64,000 bases of DNA from CAVQXR01 sp046330455 (GTDB taxonomy: Bacteria > Actinomycetota > Thermoleophilia > Gaiellales > Gaiellaceae), in contig JAXLSU010000004.1 of the NCBI GenBank assembly GCA_046330455.1, forward strand, positions 124,001 through 188,000, given 5' to 3'. Positions 16,534 through 24,474 of this stretch are shown here, in pieces. The notes beneath the pieces are model-generated. The model saw only the letters and a list, made by a program, of their open reading frames with translations, was not told the origin of the DNA and ran no database searches. Within the stretch, counting starts at the first letter, position 1, and each line of letters starts with the position of its first letter. Both the position numbers and the translations under genes were made by a program.

Positions 16534-17892
16534 GTGTACGTCGCACCGCCGCCTGACACGACCACCTTCCCGCAGCCTGAGCGCATACTTGAGATCGTAC
16601 GTTCGCCGCCGAGTGATCACGAGTACCTCCACTGGGACAAGCTTCGGCACCTGACGCCACCCAGCGACCTAACCCACGAAGAGTGGTGGTGGGCGATCCA
16701 GATCGGACGCATGCCTACCCGAAGGCAGCTGCCGCTTGTCGACAAAGATGGGCGCCACTTCGTCTTCTCGACCCCGGACGAGGTACTGCGGGCTCTCCAC
16801 TTCGTTGATCAGCGGTGCGCGGGGGAAATCGCCATGCCGGCGGTTGTTACCGCGGACGACCAAGCACGTCAGCACTTCCTTGTGAACTCATTGATGGAAG
16901 AGGCGATCCGATCCAGCCAGCTGGAAGGAGCCACGACCTCCCGGCTGGTTGCAAGAGAACTCTTGCGGACGGGGCGCCCGCCCAAGGATCGCAGCGAGCG
17001 GATGATCGTCAACAACTACCGCGCTCTCGGGTTCATCCGAGATCAGATCGGCGACAGCCTGACTCCGGCGCACGTGCTGGAGCTGCATCGGCTCATCACG
17101 GATGGCACCCTCGACGACTCCCGGAGCGCAGGACGGCTTCAGACACCGAGCGATATCCGTGTGGCCGTCTACGATCGGAGCGACGGCAGCTTGGTGCACC
17201 AGCCGCCACCGGCTGATCAGCTGCCGTGGCGCCTCGAAAAGCTGTGTGAGTTTGCGAATGGCGTTGACGACCCCGACGCAGCCTTCATCCATCCTGTCGT
17301 GAGATCGATCCTTGTTCACTTCTGGCTTGCCTATGACCATCCGTTCCAGGACGGGAACGGGCGTACCGCACGGCTCTTGTTCTATTGGTCCATGCGCCGG
17401 AGCGGCTACTGGCTCACGGAGTACCTCTCGATCTCGAAGATCCTTCGCGAGGCGCCCGCAAAGTACACCCGAGCGTTCCTACTGGCCGAGACTGATGGTG
17501 GCGACACGACGTACTTCCTCATCTACCAGCTGGGGGTCATACGCCGCGCGGTCGATGAGCTCCGCAAGTACCTCGAACGGAAGATCCGCGACGTACGCCG
17601 GGTCGAGCAGGCGATTCGGGGTGCGCGGGTGTACAACCATCGGCAGCTTGCTCTGCTGAGCGACGCGGTTCGCAACCCCGATCGGGTCTACACATTCCAG
17701 TCGCACGCAAGGAGCCACAACGTCACCGTCGAGACCGCCCGCACGGATCTGCAGGAGCTCGCCCGAGCTGGTTTGCTTACTCAGAGTCGGTCCGGCCGGA
17801 AGTATGTGTACTTCGTACCTGACGATCTTGCAGCCCGTCTTGCGGCGCCGGAAGGGGCGGCAGTGACACCGGCGGGTTTCGGCGAGGACTAG
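16534..17892 (+). CDS. Fic-family AMP transferase with N-terminal inhibitory helix and C-terminal winged HTH
   Basis: About 452 residues from GTG 16534; TTG 16510 would add eight. Fic proteins transfer AMP or similar groups to target hydroxyls. The core motif HPFQDGNGRTAR is at about residues 269-280 with all catalytic residues (His, Asp, Asn, Arg). The inhibitory helix SSQLEGA at about 127-133 precedes it, the class II self-inhibited type with Ser and Glu intact. A C-terminal segment of 70-80 residues (VTVETARTDLQELARAGLL) looks like a winged helix. Local GC is lower than in neighbours. It lies between att copies, so it was probably carried by the integrated element. Confidence 0.85.
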   Translation: MYVAPPPDTTTFPQPERILEIVRSPPSDHEYLHWDKLRHLTPPSDLTHEEWWWAIQIGRMPTRRQLPLVDKDGRHFVFSTPDEVLRALHFVDQRCAGEIAMPAVVTADDQARQHFLVNSLMEEAIRSSQLEGATTSRLVARELLRTGRPPKDRSERMIVNNYRALGFIRDQIGDSLTPAHVLELHRLITDGTLDDSRSAGRLQTPSDIRVAVYDRSDGSLVHQPPPADQLPWRLEKLCEFANGVDDPDAAFIHPVVRSILVHFWLAYDHPFQDGNGRTARLLFYWSMRRSGYWLTEYLSISKILREAPAKYTRAFLLAETDGGDTTYFLIYQLGVIRRAVDELRKYLERKIRDVRRVEQAIRGARVYNHRQLALLSDAVRNPDRVYTFQSHARSHNVTVETARTDLQELARAGLLTQSRSGRKYVYFVPDDLAARLAAPEGAAVTPAGFGED

Positions 17893-17999
17893 TCAAGGTC
17901 GGTAAGTGGCATGGTCGGTGTGACCTGACCCCCTGAGGTCGGTCCGGTCGTTGCGAGAGTCTTACCGCCTAGTCATGGGCAAGGAGGACAATCGGAGCG

Positions 18000-18284
18000 A
18001 TGGGACAGAGGAGACGCCGGCATACGCCGGAGCAGGTGATCAGGAAGTTGCGGGAGGCCGACCGGCTGCTCGGGGAGGGCTTGGAGGTCGCCGCGGTGGC
18101 GAAGCAGCTGGAGGTGTCCGAGCAGACGCTGCACCGCTGGCGGGCCCAGTATGGCGGCCTGAAGGCGCAGGACGCCAAGCGCCTCAAGGAGCTCGAGCGC
18201 GAGAATCAGAAGCTGAAGCGGATCGTCGCCGAGCAGCTGCTCGAGAACGAGGCGCTCAAGGAGATCGCGAGGGGAAACTGGTGA
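18000..18284 (+). CDS. IS3-family transposase OrfA (HTH and leucine-zipper)
   Basis: 94 residues. The N-terminal HTH of the transposase_8 type (HTPEQVIRKLREADRLLGEG, VSEQTLHRWRAQYGG) is followed by a coiled coil with heptad leucines (LKELERENQKLKRIVAEQLL) that mediates OrfA/OrfAB assembly. ATG has a weak upstream AAGGAG. It ends ARGNW, a common OrfA terminus, with its TGA overlapping the OrfB GTG. Confidence 0.9.
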   Translation: MGQRRRRHTPEQVIRKLREADRLLGEGLEVAAVAKQLEVSEQTLHRWRAQYGGLKAQDAKRLKELERENQKLKRIVAEQLLENEALKEIARGNW

Positions 18285-19120
18285 GCCCGTCGCGTAGACG
18301 CGAGGCCGTGCTGGTGTTGCAGGAGCGGCTTTCGCTGTCGGAGCGGCGGGCGTGCCGGATCGCGGGTCAGCACCGCTCGACGCAGCGCCACCGGCCGCGC
18401 AGCAGCGACCGCGACGACGGGTTGCGCGCTCGTCTGCGCGAGCTCTCGCGCGAGCATCCGCGCTGGGGCTACCGGCGTGCCTGGGCGAGCCTACGCGCCG
18501 AGGGCTGGGCGGCGAATCGCAAGAAGGTCCAGCGGCTCTGGCGGGAGGAGGGCTTGCGGGTGCCCGCCCGGCGCCGCAAGCGCCAGCGCCTCGGCGTCTC
18601 CACGGTGGCGGCCGGGCGGCTGCGGGCAGAGCGTCCTGATCAGGTGTGGGCGCTCGATTTCCAGTTCGACACGACCGTGGACGGCCGCGTCTTGAAGCTG
18701 CTGCACGTCGTCGACGAGCACACGCGGGAAGCGCTCGCGATCGAGGTCGCGCGACGGATCGACGCCGACCGGACAGTCTCGGTGCTCGAGCGGGTCGTCG
18801 GCGAGCGCGGCCGCTCGCCCGAGCTCGTGCGGATGGACAACGGGCCTGAGCTGACCGCCAACGCGATCCGCGACTGGTGCCGCTTCGGGGAGACAGGCAG
18901 CGTGTACATCGAGCCCGGTTCCCCCTGGCAGAACCCGTTCGTGGAATCCTTCGGCTCCCGAGTGCGCGACGAGGTGCTCGCCCTCGAAGCGTTCGACTCT
19001 CTGCTCGAGGCGAAGACCGTCATCGAAGAATGGAGAACAACGTACAACCACCGCCGACCGCACTCAAGCCTCGGCTGGCAAACCCCGGCCGCCTACGCCG
19101 CCAGCTGGAGGAACGACTGA
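18281..19120 (+). CDS. IS3-family transposase OrfB (DDE integrase domain)
   Basis: 279 residues, starting with GTG in a GTGA overlap with OrfA, so translation is by coupling, or by frameshift as in many IS3 elements. HTH_21 region HPRWGYRRAW is followed by the rve catalytic domain. The three acidic residues are visible: D in VWALDFQFD, D in VRMDNGPELTA, and E in NPFVESFGSRVRDE. The end, YNHRRPHSSLGWQTPAAYA, is the standard IS3 C-terminus. No frameshift or missing catalytic residue is evident. Confidence 0.93.
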   Translation: MSPSRRREAVLVLQERLSLSERRACRIAGQHRSTQRHRPRSSDRDDGLRARLRELSREHPRWGYRRAWASLRAEGWAANRKKVQRLWREEGLRVPARRRKRQRLGVSTVAAGRLRAERPDQVWALDFQFDTTVDGRVLKLLHVVDEHTREALAIEVARRIDADRTVSVLERVVGERGRSPELVRMDNGPELTANAIRDWCRFGETGSVYIEPGSPWQNPFVESFGSRVRDEVLALEAFDSLLEAKTVIEEWRTTYNHRRPHSSLGWQTPAAYAASWRND

Positions 19121-19171
19121 CCACCCGACTCTCATAACGAGTGGACCGACAAAAGGGGTCCGGTCAGGTGC

Positions 19172-19222
19172 GGGTACAATCTCGACACCCCGATCACAGG
19201 AAAGCCCAGCAAACGCGGGGCT
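19172..19222 (+). repeat. att-like repeat copy 2
   Basis: Imperfect copy of the tRNA-Pro 3' end and its terminator: ACAATCTCGACACCCCGATC followed by a GAAAGCCCAGC...GCGGGG hairpin. It begins directly at the IS3 right end. The acceptor strand CACCCCGA is intact but the T-arm is mutated, so it is not a functional tRNA. Confidence 0.7.
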
Positions 19223-19361
19223 CTTGTCGTCTCAGTGGAGAACACCAGGCAGGCCAGCGCGCCCAGCCCACGCCCAAGCGCCCTCTTGCGGGCCGCTCGG
19301 GAGTGTGCCCAGCACCCGGTTCCCGTGCCGGGGCGACGCCCACACTGACCCTTGGTGGTGC

Positions 19362-19388
19362 AGGGACGTCATGTCCCCTGACGTCCCT
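19362..19388. repeat. Perfect 10-bp inverted repeat
   Basis: AGGGACGTCA (19362-19371), 7-nt loop, TGACGTCCCT (19379-19388). It lies immediately before the third att-like tract and could be a recombinase arm or accessory site or a transcription stop; no T-run follows. The surrounding 19223-19389 shows no coding potential. Confidence 0.6.
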
Positions 19389-19389
19389 C

Positions 19390-19440
19390 GATTTCAATCT
19401 CGGCACCTCGATCGATCGAAAGCTCCGGAGGGCGCGGTGT
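19390..19440 (+). repeat. att-like repeat copy 3 (degenerate)
   Basis: TTCAATCTCGGCACCTCGATC followed by GAAAGCTCC, matching the tRNA-Pro 3' end with several changes. It marks the probable right border of an older integration, just before livF. Confidence 0.6.
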
Positions 19441-19451
19441 CCGGGCGCAGG

Positions 19452-20183
19452 CTAGCCGGCCGTTTCGGCCCGAGTCACGCCGAGGAATCGCTGCTGTAGC
19501 TCCGGATCGGCCTGGAGAGCCATCGCCGTCGTCTCCGTGAGGATCCGACCGGCCATCATCACGAGTTGACGCTCGGCGACCGCGGTCGCGACACCGAGGT
19601 TCTGTTCGATCAGGAGAAGATTCATTCCCTCGGCAACGAGGGCCTTGAGCGTGTCGACCATACCCTCTACGATCGTCGGGGCAAGTCCTTCCGATGGCTC
19701 GTCCATCACGAGTAGCTTCGGGTTCGTGAGTAGCGCCCGCCCGATCGCGAGCATCTGCTGCTCGCCGCCCGAGAGCTGCATACCACCGTTGCGCCTGCGC
19801 TCCGCAAGCCGGGGAAAGAGCTCGTAGATCCGCGAGACCGTCCACGCGCCGCTCCCGTTCGACCGGATCATCCGTAGGTGCTCGTCGACCGAGAGCGACG
19901 GGAACAGGCGCCTGCCTTGCGGCACGTAGCCGATGCCGGTGGCAGCAATCCTGTGAGACGGCTTGCCGATGAGCTCGGTGCCGTTGAAGCGTATCGAGCC
20001 CTTTGCATTCGGCGGGCTCATGCCCATGATTGCCTTGCAGAGCGTCGACTTCCCCATGCCGTTACGACCGATCACGGCGATCGGTTCGGCCCCCAGCTCG
20101 AACGCGATGCCCTGGAGCGCATGAGCTCGCCCGTAGAACGCGTCGAGCCCCTCGACGACGAGAACCGGCTCATTCGTCGCCAT
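19452..20183 (-). CDS. livF: Branched-chain amino acid ABC transporter ATP-binding protein LivF-like
   Basis: 243 residues of an intact ABC ATPase: Walker A GRNGMGKST near residue 38, Q-loop VPQGRRLFP, signature LSGGEQQMLAIGRALL, Walker B LLVMDEPSEGLAP, and the LivF-type switch LLIEQNLGVA. LivF works with LivG, permeases LivHM and a binding protein to import leucine-type amino acids. Here only a fragment of livG precedes it and no permease or binding-protein genes are in the window, so it may be a stranded remnant even though its own frame is whole. Confidence 0.85.
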   Translation of the reverse strand: MATNEPVLVVEGLDAFYGRAHALQGIAFELGAEPIAVIGRNGMGKSTLCKAIMGMSPPNAKGSIRFNGTELIGKPSHRIAATGIGYVPQGRRLFPSLSVDEHLRMIRSNGSGAWTVSRIYELFPRLAERRRNGGMQLSGGEQQMLAIGRALLTNPKLLVMDEPSEGLAPTIVEGMVDTLKALVAEGMNLLLIEQNLGVATAVAERQLVMMAGRILTETTAMALQADPELQQRFLGVTRAETAG

Positions 20184-20414
20184 GGTGCCCCCTGCCGAGG
20201 TAGAGATCGTGCACGAGCTGGTTGGCCCGTATCTCCGCGGGCGTTCCCTCGACGATCACGCGGCCGTCGTGCATCATCGTCACGTGTTCGGCCACGGTGA
20301 GCGCAACGTCCATGTCGTGCTCGATTAGAAGCAGCGTGATCGACTGCTGAAGACCGAGCAACATCTCGGCTCGGGATCTCTCGCCGGTCAGCGTCCTCGA
20401 CGGCTCGCCGATAG
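20170..20414 (-). pseudogene. livG: LivG-like ABC ATPase, C-terminal fragment
   Basis: The minus-strand frame gives LTGERSRAEMLLGLQQSITL, then LLLIEHDMDVALTVAEHVTMM, DGRVIVEGTPAEI and a C-terminal DLYLGRG, the last third of LivG after the Walker B region. The Walker A, signature and Walker B parts are absent: homology stops near 20414 and a methyltransferase gene starts from the other side. The fragment overlaps the livF start by 14 bp, the natural livG-livF junction. A deletion has therefore removed the 5' part of livG and presumably the rest of the liv operon. Confidence 0.8.
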
Positions 20415-20435
20415 GACGTGAGGCTGTCGGCAGCC

Positions 20436-21149
20436 TCAGGTTGCTGCGGCCGCCGTCGCGACACAGCGTCGGCCGGAGGCGACGACGAAGTGCCCGTTCG
20501 CGGTTACGGCGGCGCTGAGCTCCCAGCCGAGCGCCGCCAGCTCGCGCTCGAGGTCGGACGGCGCCCAGATGCGCTTCACGATCTCGAACTCGCGACCGTC
20601 GGAGAGCCTCCGACGTGCAACCTCGCCGTTCACGTCGACGGTGTGACGCGGGTCTCCGCCCTGCGCGTTGTCGACGAGGAACACACGGCCGTCCGGCTTC
20701 AGCGCCCGCTCGACGAGCTGCCAGAAGGCCTCGACGCGGCTGCTCGGGACGTGGGAGAGCCAGAACCCGAAGAAGCAGACGTCGAACGCCCGCGGCGGCT
20801 CCCAGGTGAAGATGTCCGCGACGACGTAATCGACGCCCGTACCCAGCTTGGCGCGGTTCAGCTCGAGCACCTCGGGAGCGGCGTCGACGGCAGTCACCCG
20901 GTCGGCTGACCGGAGGAGGTGCCGTGTCCAGTTACCCGTGCCGGCGGCGAGCTCGAGCACGTCGCCACGCGGGTCGAATCGCTCCAGCTCCGCCTCGATC
21001 TCGGCGACGTCCGCGAACCACCCCGCCGCGGCCTCGGCGTCGAGCGCGTAGCGCGCGCGCCGGAACCACCAGTCGTCGTACTCCAGGGCGCGGGCACCGT
21101 AGTAGCGTCGCTGCTCGGCGAGCACGTGCTCGACCGTGGGCTCGTCCAC
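20436..21149 (-). CDS. Class I SAM-dependent methyltransferase
   Basis: About 237 residues from GTG 21149; the frame is open further upstream into the DUF1801 gene. Motif I VLELAAGTGNWTRHLL near residue 58 binds SAM, with motif II DAAPEVLELN, motif III DVCFFGFWLSHVP and a post-motif LKPDGRVFLVDN. The N-terminal EHVLAEQRRYYGARALEYDDWW matches small-molecule methyltransferases with a substrate-gating helix. The substrate is unknown. It is the last gene of a minus-strand group containing DUF1801, DUF488 and an oxidoreductase. Confidence 0.8.
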   Translation of the reverse strand: MDEPTVEHVLAEQRRYYGARALEYDDWWFRRARYALDAEAAAGWFADVAEIEAELERFDPRGDVLELAAGTGNWTRHLLRSADRVTAVDAAPEVLELNRAKLGTGVDYVVADIFTWEPPRAFDVCFFGFWLSHVPSSRVEAFWQLVERALKPDGRVFLVDNAQGGDPRHTVDVNGEVARRRLSDGREFEIVKRIWAPSDLERELAALGWELSAAVTANGHFVVASGRRCVATAAAAT

Positions 21150-21181
21150 GTCGTCGACTCCGGTCCGTCCGGGCGCCCGGC

Positions 21182-21640
21182 TCAGCTCATCGCCTTCTTC
21201 ACGAGCCCCGCGATCGTCGTCTCCGCGGCCGTGGTCAGCTCGGTCAGCGCGAAGGACGTCGGCCACATGGCGCCGTCGTCGAGTCTCGCTTCGTCGCTGA
21301 ACCCGACCGTCGCGTACCTCGACTTGAACTTCTGTGCGCTCTGGAAGAAGCAGACGACCTTGCCGTCCCTGGCATACGCCGGCATTCCGTACCAGGTTCG
21401 CGGCGAGAGCTCGGGCGCGCTCTCCGTGACGATCGCGTGCAGCCGCGTGGCCATGGCGCGATCCGCTCCCTCCATCTCGGCGATCTTCTCGAGCAGGGCC
21501 TTCTCTCCGTCGGCCCTGCTCGCCTGCGCCTTCAGCTCCTTCGCGCGCTCCCTCATCGCCGCCTTCTCCTCGGCGGTGAAGCCGCTGCCGGCCGCGCCGG
21601 TCCTGCTGCCCGAGCTTCCCAGTGCCTTCTTCGCGCTCAT
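21182..21640 (-). CDS. DUF1801 (YdhG-like) domain protein
   Basis: 152 residues. An Ala/Lys/Glu-rich helical N-terminal third (residues 20-55) leads into the DUF1801 core TWYGMPAYARDGKVVCFFQ, then KSRYATVGFSD. Family members include a Bacillus protein linked to iron delivery, but no activity is settled. ATG start with GGAG just upstream on the minus strand. It sits 50 bp after DUF488 and 32 bp before the methyltransferase, so the three are likely co-transcribed. Confidence 0.75.
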   Translation of the reverse strand: MSAKKALGSSGSRTGAAGSGFTAEEKAAMRERAKELKAQASRADGEKALLEKIAEMEGADRAMATRLHAIVTESAPELSPRTWYGMPAYARDGKVVCFFQSAQKFKSRYATVGFSDEARLDDGAMWPTSFALTELTTAAETTIAGLVKKAMS

Positions 21641-21689
21641 CGTCTCCTCCTGTCGATGGTCTCTACCGTCACCTGCCCGTCGGCCACCG

Positions 21690-22049
21690 TCACGGTAGAG
21701 GCTTGCCGTCCTTCAGGATGTCGGCGAGTACCACGGCGTCGTTGTGGTCGCTGTCGCGTGCTGCGTAGACGAGGGTCACGGTACCCTCACGCGCCCGTCC
21801 GCGCAGCTCCTCGAGCTTCGCCGTCTGTCCGGCCAGCTCCTCGGTGTAGCGGCGCCGGAACTCATCGAAGCGCGCCGGATCATGCCCAAACCAGCGTCGC
21901 AGCTCGGTGCTCGGCGCCAGCTCGCGCGCCCACTCGTCGAGCCGCGCCTGCTCGCGCGCGACACCACGGGGCCAGAGGCGGTCGATGAGCACCCGGTAGC
22001 CGTCGGTGCCCTCGGCCGGAACGTAGGCGCGCTTGAGACGGATGTCCAT
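21690..22049 (-). CDS. DUF488 (YeaO-like) family protein
   Basis: 119 residues. Family marks include KRAYVP near the N-terminus, GYRVLIDRLWPRGV, LDEWARELAPSTELRRWFGHDPARF and a C-terminal VTLVYAARDSDHNDAVVL. Function is not established for the family. ATG directly abuts the stop of the oxidoreductase gene with no gap (TGAATG), indicating translational coupling. Confidence 0.85.
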   Translation of the reverse strand: MDIRLKRAYVPAEGTDGYRVLIDRLWPRGVAREQARLDEWARELAPSTELRRWFGHDPARFDEFRRRYTEELAGQTAKLEELRGRAREGTVTLVYAARDSDHNDAVVLADILKDGKPLP

Positions 22050-23231
22050 TCAACGACCCCGGGCGCCGAGGGCTTCGCGCTCGACCGGCTGTCCGGCCCG
22101 GATCAGCTCTCGCGCCTCGTCGACGCGTCCGAACTGGTTCCAGAGCAGCACGCCGCGCGGCCGTCGCTCGGGATCGAGGTAGTACACGATCCCCTCTCCG
22201 TCGAGCCCGCCGAGCTCGCTGTGCGTGTCGAGCCGCGAGTCGAGCTCGCCGACCGCCTCGTAGCCGAGGTCGAAGAGATCGGAGTAGAAGAACGGCAGGT
22301 GATCGTAGGGCCGACCCGCGCCGGCCATGTTCGCTCCGACCGCCCGGCCGTGGCTCTTTGCGTGATCCTCGTGCTCGACGCGCATCTCGCCGCCGAGCGC
22401 GGCGACGGGGAAGCGGGCGACATCTCCGGCTGCGAAGACATCCTCACGCCCGCCGGCTCGACCGAGCGAGTCCACGACGATGCCGTTCGACGCCGGCAGG
22501 CCGGCTTCGGCGGCCAGCTCGACGCTCGGCTCGATGCCGATCCCGGCCACGACCGCATCGACCTCGAGCACTCGACCGTCGTCGAGCGTGACCCGGGACC
22601 TGGCGCCGTCCCGCTCGAGCCCGGTCACCGAGGCACCGGCCAGAACCTCCACGCCGCGATCGCGGTAGTAGCCGACGAGCGCTGCGGACAGCTCGGCCGG
22701 GAAGATCCGGGCCCCGATCCCCGGCTCCGGGAACGCCATCGTGACACTGCGCTCGTTCATCGCCAGCGCGGCCGCGAGCTCGGCCCCGATGAAGCCGCCG
22801 CCGATCACGAGAAAGGCGGCGCCGCCCTCGGCGAGCGCGCGCAGGTGCCGGTAGTCGTCGAAGGTCCGGAAGTAGACGATGTCGTCGCCGAACGGGAGCC
22901 GCCGCGGCCGTCCGCCGGTCGCGAGCAGCAGCCGCTCGTACGCGATGCGCTCACCCTTGTCGTCGAGCGCCAGGCGCTGCTCCAGGTCGAGGCCGACGAT
23001 CCGCCGGCCGAGCCGGAGCTCGACGGCCAGCTCGGCCGTGCCCCGCCAGATCTTCTCCTCGTCGCCGCCTTTCCAGAGCCCCTTGGAGAGCGGCGGCCGG
23101 GAGTAGGGCGGATGGGCCTCCTCGCTGACGAGCACGATCCGCCCGTCGGGATCGAGCTCGCGGATGCCCCGGCAGGCTGCGTCGCCGGTCAGGCCGCCGC
23201 CCACGATCAGGTAACGCGTACTGGTTTCCAT
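22050..23231 (-). CDS. FAD/NAD(P)-dependent oxidoreductase (ferredoxin/rubredoxin reductase-like)
   Basis: 393 residues. The FAD-binding motif IVGGGLTGDAACRGI is at residue 9, the NAD(P) motif IGGGFIGAELAAAL near 142, and the FAD-ribityl motif DVFAAGDVARFP near 275, the classical two-dinucleotide-binding arrangement. A C-terminal domain (from about 315) has FFYSDLFDLGYEAVG, shared with AIF-like and ferredoxin-reductase-like enzymes. The electron acceptor is not identifiable. ATG 23231 lies 95 bp downstream of the anti-sigma gene. Confidence 0.87.
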   Translation of the reverse strand: METSTRYLIVGGGLTGDAACRGIRELDPDGRIVLVSEEAHPPYSRPPLSKGLWKGGDEEKIWRGTAELAVELRLGRRIVGLDLEQRLALDDKGERIAYERLLLATGGRPRRLPFGDDIVYFRTFDDYRHLRALAEGGAAFLVIGGGFIGAELAAALAMNERSVTMAFPEPGIGARIFPAELSAALVGYYRDRGVEVLAGASVTGLERDGARSRVTLDDGRVLEVDAVVAGIGIEPSVELAAEAGLPASNGIVVDSLGRAGGREDVFAAGDVARFPVAALGGEMRVEHEDHAKSHGRAVGANMAGAGRPYDHLPFFYSDLFDLGYEAVGELDSRLDTHSELGGLDGEGIVYYLDPERRPRGVLLWNQFGRVDEARELIRAGQPVEREALGARGR

Positions 23232-23326
23232 GTTCCCTCGCTTTCTCCGCGATGCCCGCCGGTACCGACGTGGACGTCGTGAAACGGCCGGAAGTCGCGG
23301 TCTGGGTGGTCGAGACGGGACGTGTC

Positions 23327-23560
23327 TCAGCGCTCCTGCTCGCTGGCAAGGAGGGCGCGCAGGCTCTCGTGCTCCTCACGGCAGGCCGGGCAGCCGTCGA
23401 GATGGGGGGACAGCCCGGGTACGGCCGCGGCGGCGTCCGCACCGGCCAGCTCGAGCTCCACGTAGCGATCGAGCTCCTCGAAGCACGTGTCGCAGCCGAC
23501 CTCAGGCTCGGCGGGACCGAGGAGACGGGCGAGCGTGTGCCCCAGGCTCTGGCGTTCCAT
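23327..23560 (-). CDS. Zinc-finger anti-sigma factor
   Basis: 77 residues. The ZAS signature H-x3-C-x2-C is at His53, Cys57, Cys60, with a preceding Cys pair at 23 and 26, and the context LSPHLDGCPACREEHESLRALL is typical. No membrane helix follows, so this is a soluble, redox-sensitive type rather than a membrane anti-sigma. ATG overlaps the sigma factor stop (TGATG), the standard sigma/anti-sigma coupling. Thiol oxidation releasing the sigma factor is known for RsrA-type relatives and is inferred here. Confidence 0.82.
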   Translation of the reverse strand: MERQSLGHTLARLLGPAEPEVGCDTCFEELDRYVELELAGADAAAAVPGLSPHLDGCPACREEHESLRALLASEQER

Positions 23561-24264
23561 CAGCGCGCTTCCTCCACCGAGAGCTCCGTCGGCAGCCCGT
23601 GCTCGCGCAGGTGGACGCGCAGCTTGCGGCGGGCATCGTGCAGGGTCTTGTAGAGCGCGCCGCGCGTCGTGTCGAGCCGATCGGCGAGGACGTCGATGGG
23701 CACGCCGTTCAGCGCCAGGGTGACGAGCACCTCGCGCTGGTGCGGCGTCAGCACGTCCTCGATCGCCTCCTGCACGGCTGCGAGCAGCTCGCTCTGCTCG
23801 CTCTGCTCGTCGGGCTCGAGCCCGCTGCTCGCAACGAGGCCCCAGGCCTCCTCCGTGAGCGGGATCTCCCGACCCTGCCAGGCGCGCTTGCGAAGCGCGA
23901 CGGCCGCCTCGAGCAGGGCGAACTTGTAGACCCACGTGGTGAACCGGCTCGCGCCGCGGAAGTCGTCGAGCCGCCCGAGCACGGCGATCAGGGCGTCATC
24001 GGCGGCCTGCAGGGCGATGTCTTCGAAGTCGTCGCCGCGCAGGTGGGGAAGGCTCGAACGCCGGCGGGCGACCTCGAAGCGCGCGGCGCGGGCGAGCAGC
24101 CCGTGGAGCCGGGCGATCGCCTGCTCCCTCGTCGTGCCTCCGGCCCGCAGCTCGCGCAGCCACTCCCGCGACTCCTGGTCGAGGTCGCGTAGCGGTACGA
24201 CTGCCGGCAAACGCGGGCCTGTCTGTTCCATCGACTCGGCGACACCAAGGGTAACAGCGCTCAT
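23560..24264 (-). CDS. ECF-type RNA polymerase sigma factor
   Basis: 234 residues from ATG 24264, chosen over the internal ATG at 24231 because a GGTGGAG sequence precedes it. Region 2 is visible as FEDIALQAADDALIAVLGRL and GASRFTTWVYKFALLEA, and region 4 as LTPHQREVLVTLALNGVPIDVLADRLDTTRGAL. There is no region 1.1 or full region 3. Its anti-sigma partner follows with a one-base overlap. Genes for a flavin oxidoreductase and three accessory proteins follow on the same strand and may be its regulon. Confidence 0.85.
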   Translation of the reverse strand: MSAVTLGVAESMEQTGPRLPAVVPLRDLDQESREWLRELRAGGTTREQAIARLHGLLARAARFEVARRRSSLPHLRGDDFEDIALQAADDALIAVLGRLDDFRGASRFTTWVYKFALLEAAVALRKRAWQGREIPLTEEAWGLVASSGLEPDEQSEQSELLAAVQEAIEDVLTPHQREVLVTLALNGVPIDVLADRLDTTRGALYKTLHDARRKLRVHLREHGLPTELSVEEAR

Positions 24265-24474
24265 GTGTGGGGCTCCACCGGGAGAGGTCCCATACCCGGT
24301 TAGCTGCAGCGCGACCGTGATTCTTACCCCGTCGGCAAGACCCGGCTCGCCTCGCAGTGCCGCTCGGCGTGCTCCTTCTCCGCTAGCGTCCAGGCCGTGA
24401 GAGACGGGATCGGATGCGTCGGCGCCCGGCTTGCGATGCTCGCCATGCCCGCGTCGGCCGTCCTCGGGCCGTAG

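Larger units (their letters stand above)
17921..19170 (+). mobile_element. Complete IS3-family insertion sequence
   Basis: About 1.25 kb with two genes. The ends are imperfect inverted repeats: the left begins TGACCTGACCCCCTGAGG and the right, on the complementary strand, reads CACCTGACCGGACCCCTTTT, both followed by GTCGGTCC. The ends were placed by this match and could be off by a few bases. No clear target-site duplication is visible. The right end touches the second att-like tract at 19172, so the insertion lies inside the integrated region. Both genes appear intact, so the copy may be active. Confidence 0.85.

Noticed and set aside
24265..24474. Intergenic stretch checked for an ECF promoter or small gene
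   Set aside because: A TAACC-like word and a TATGGG are present but spacing and consensus are too weak to call.
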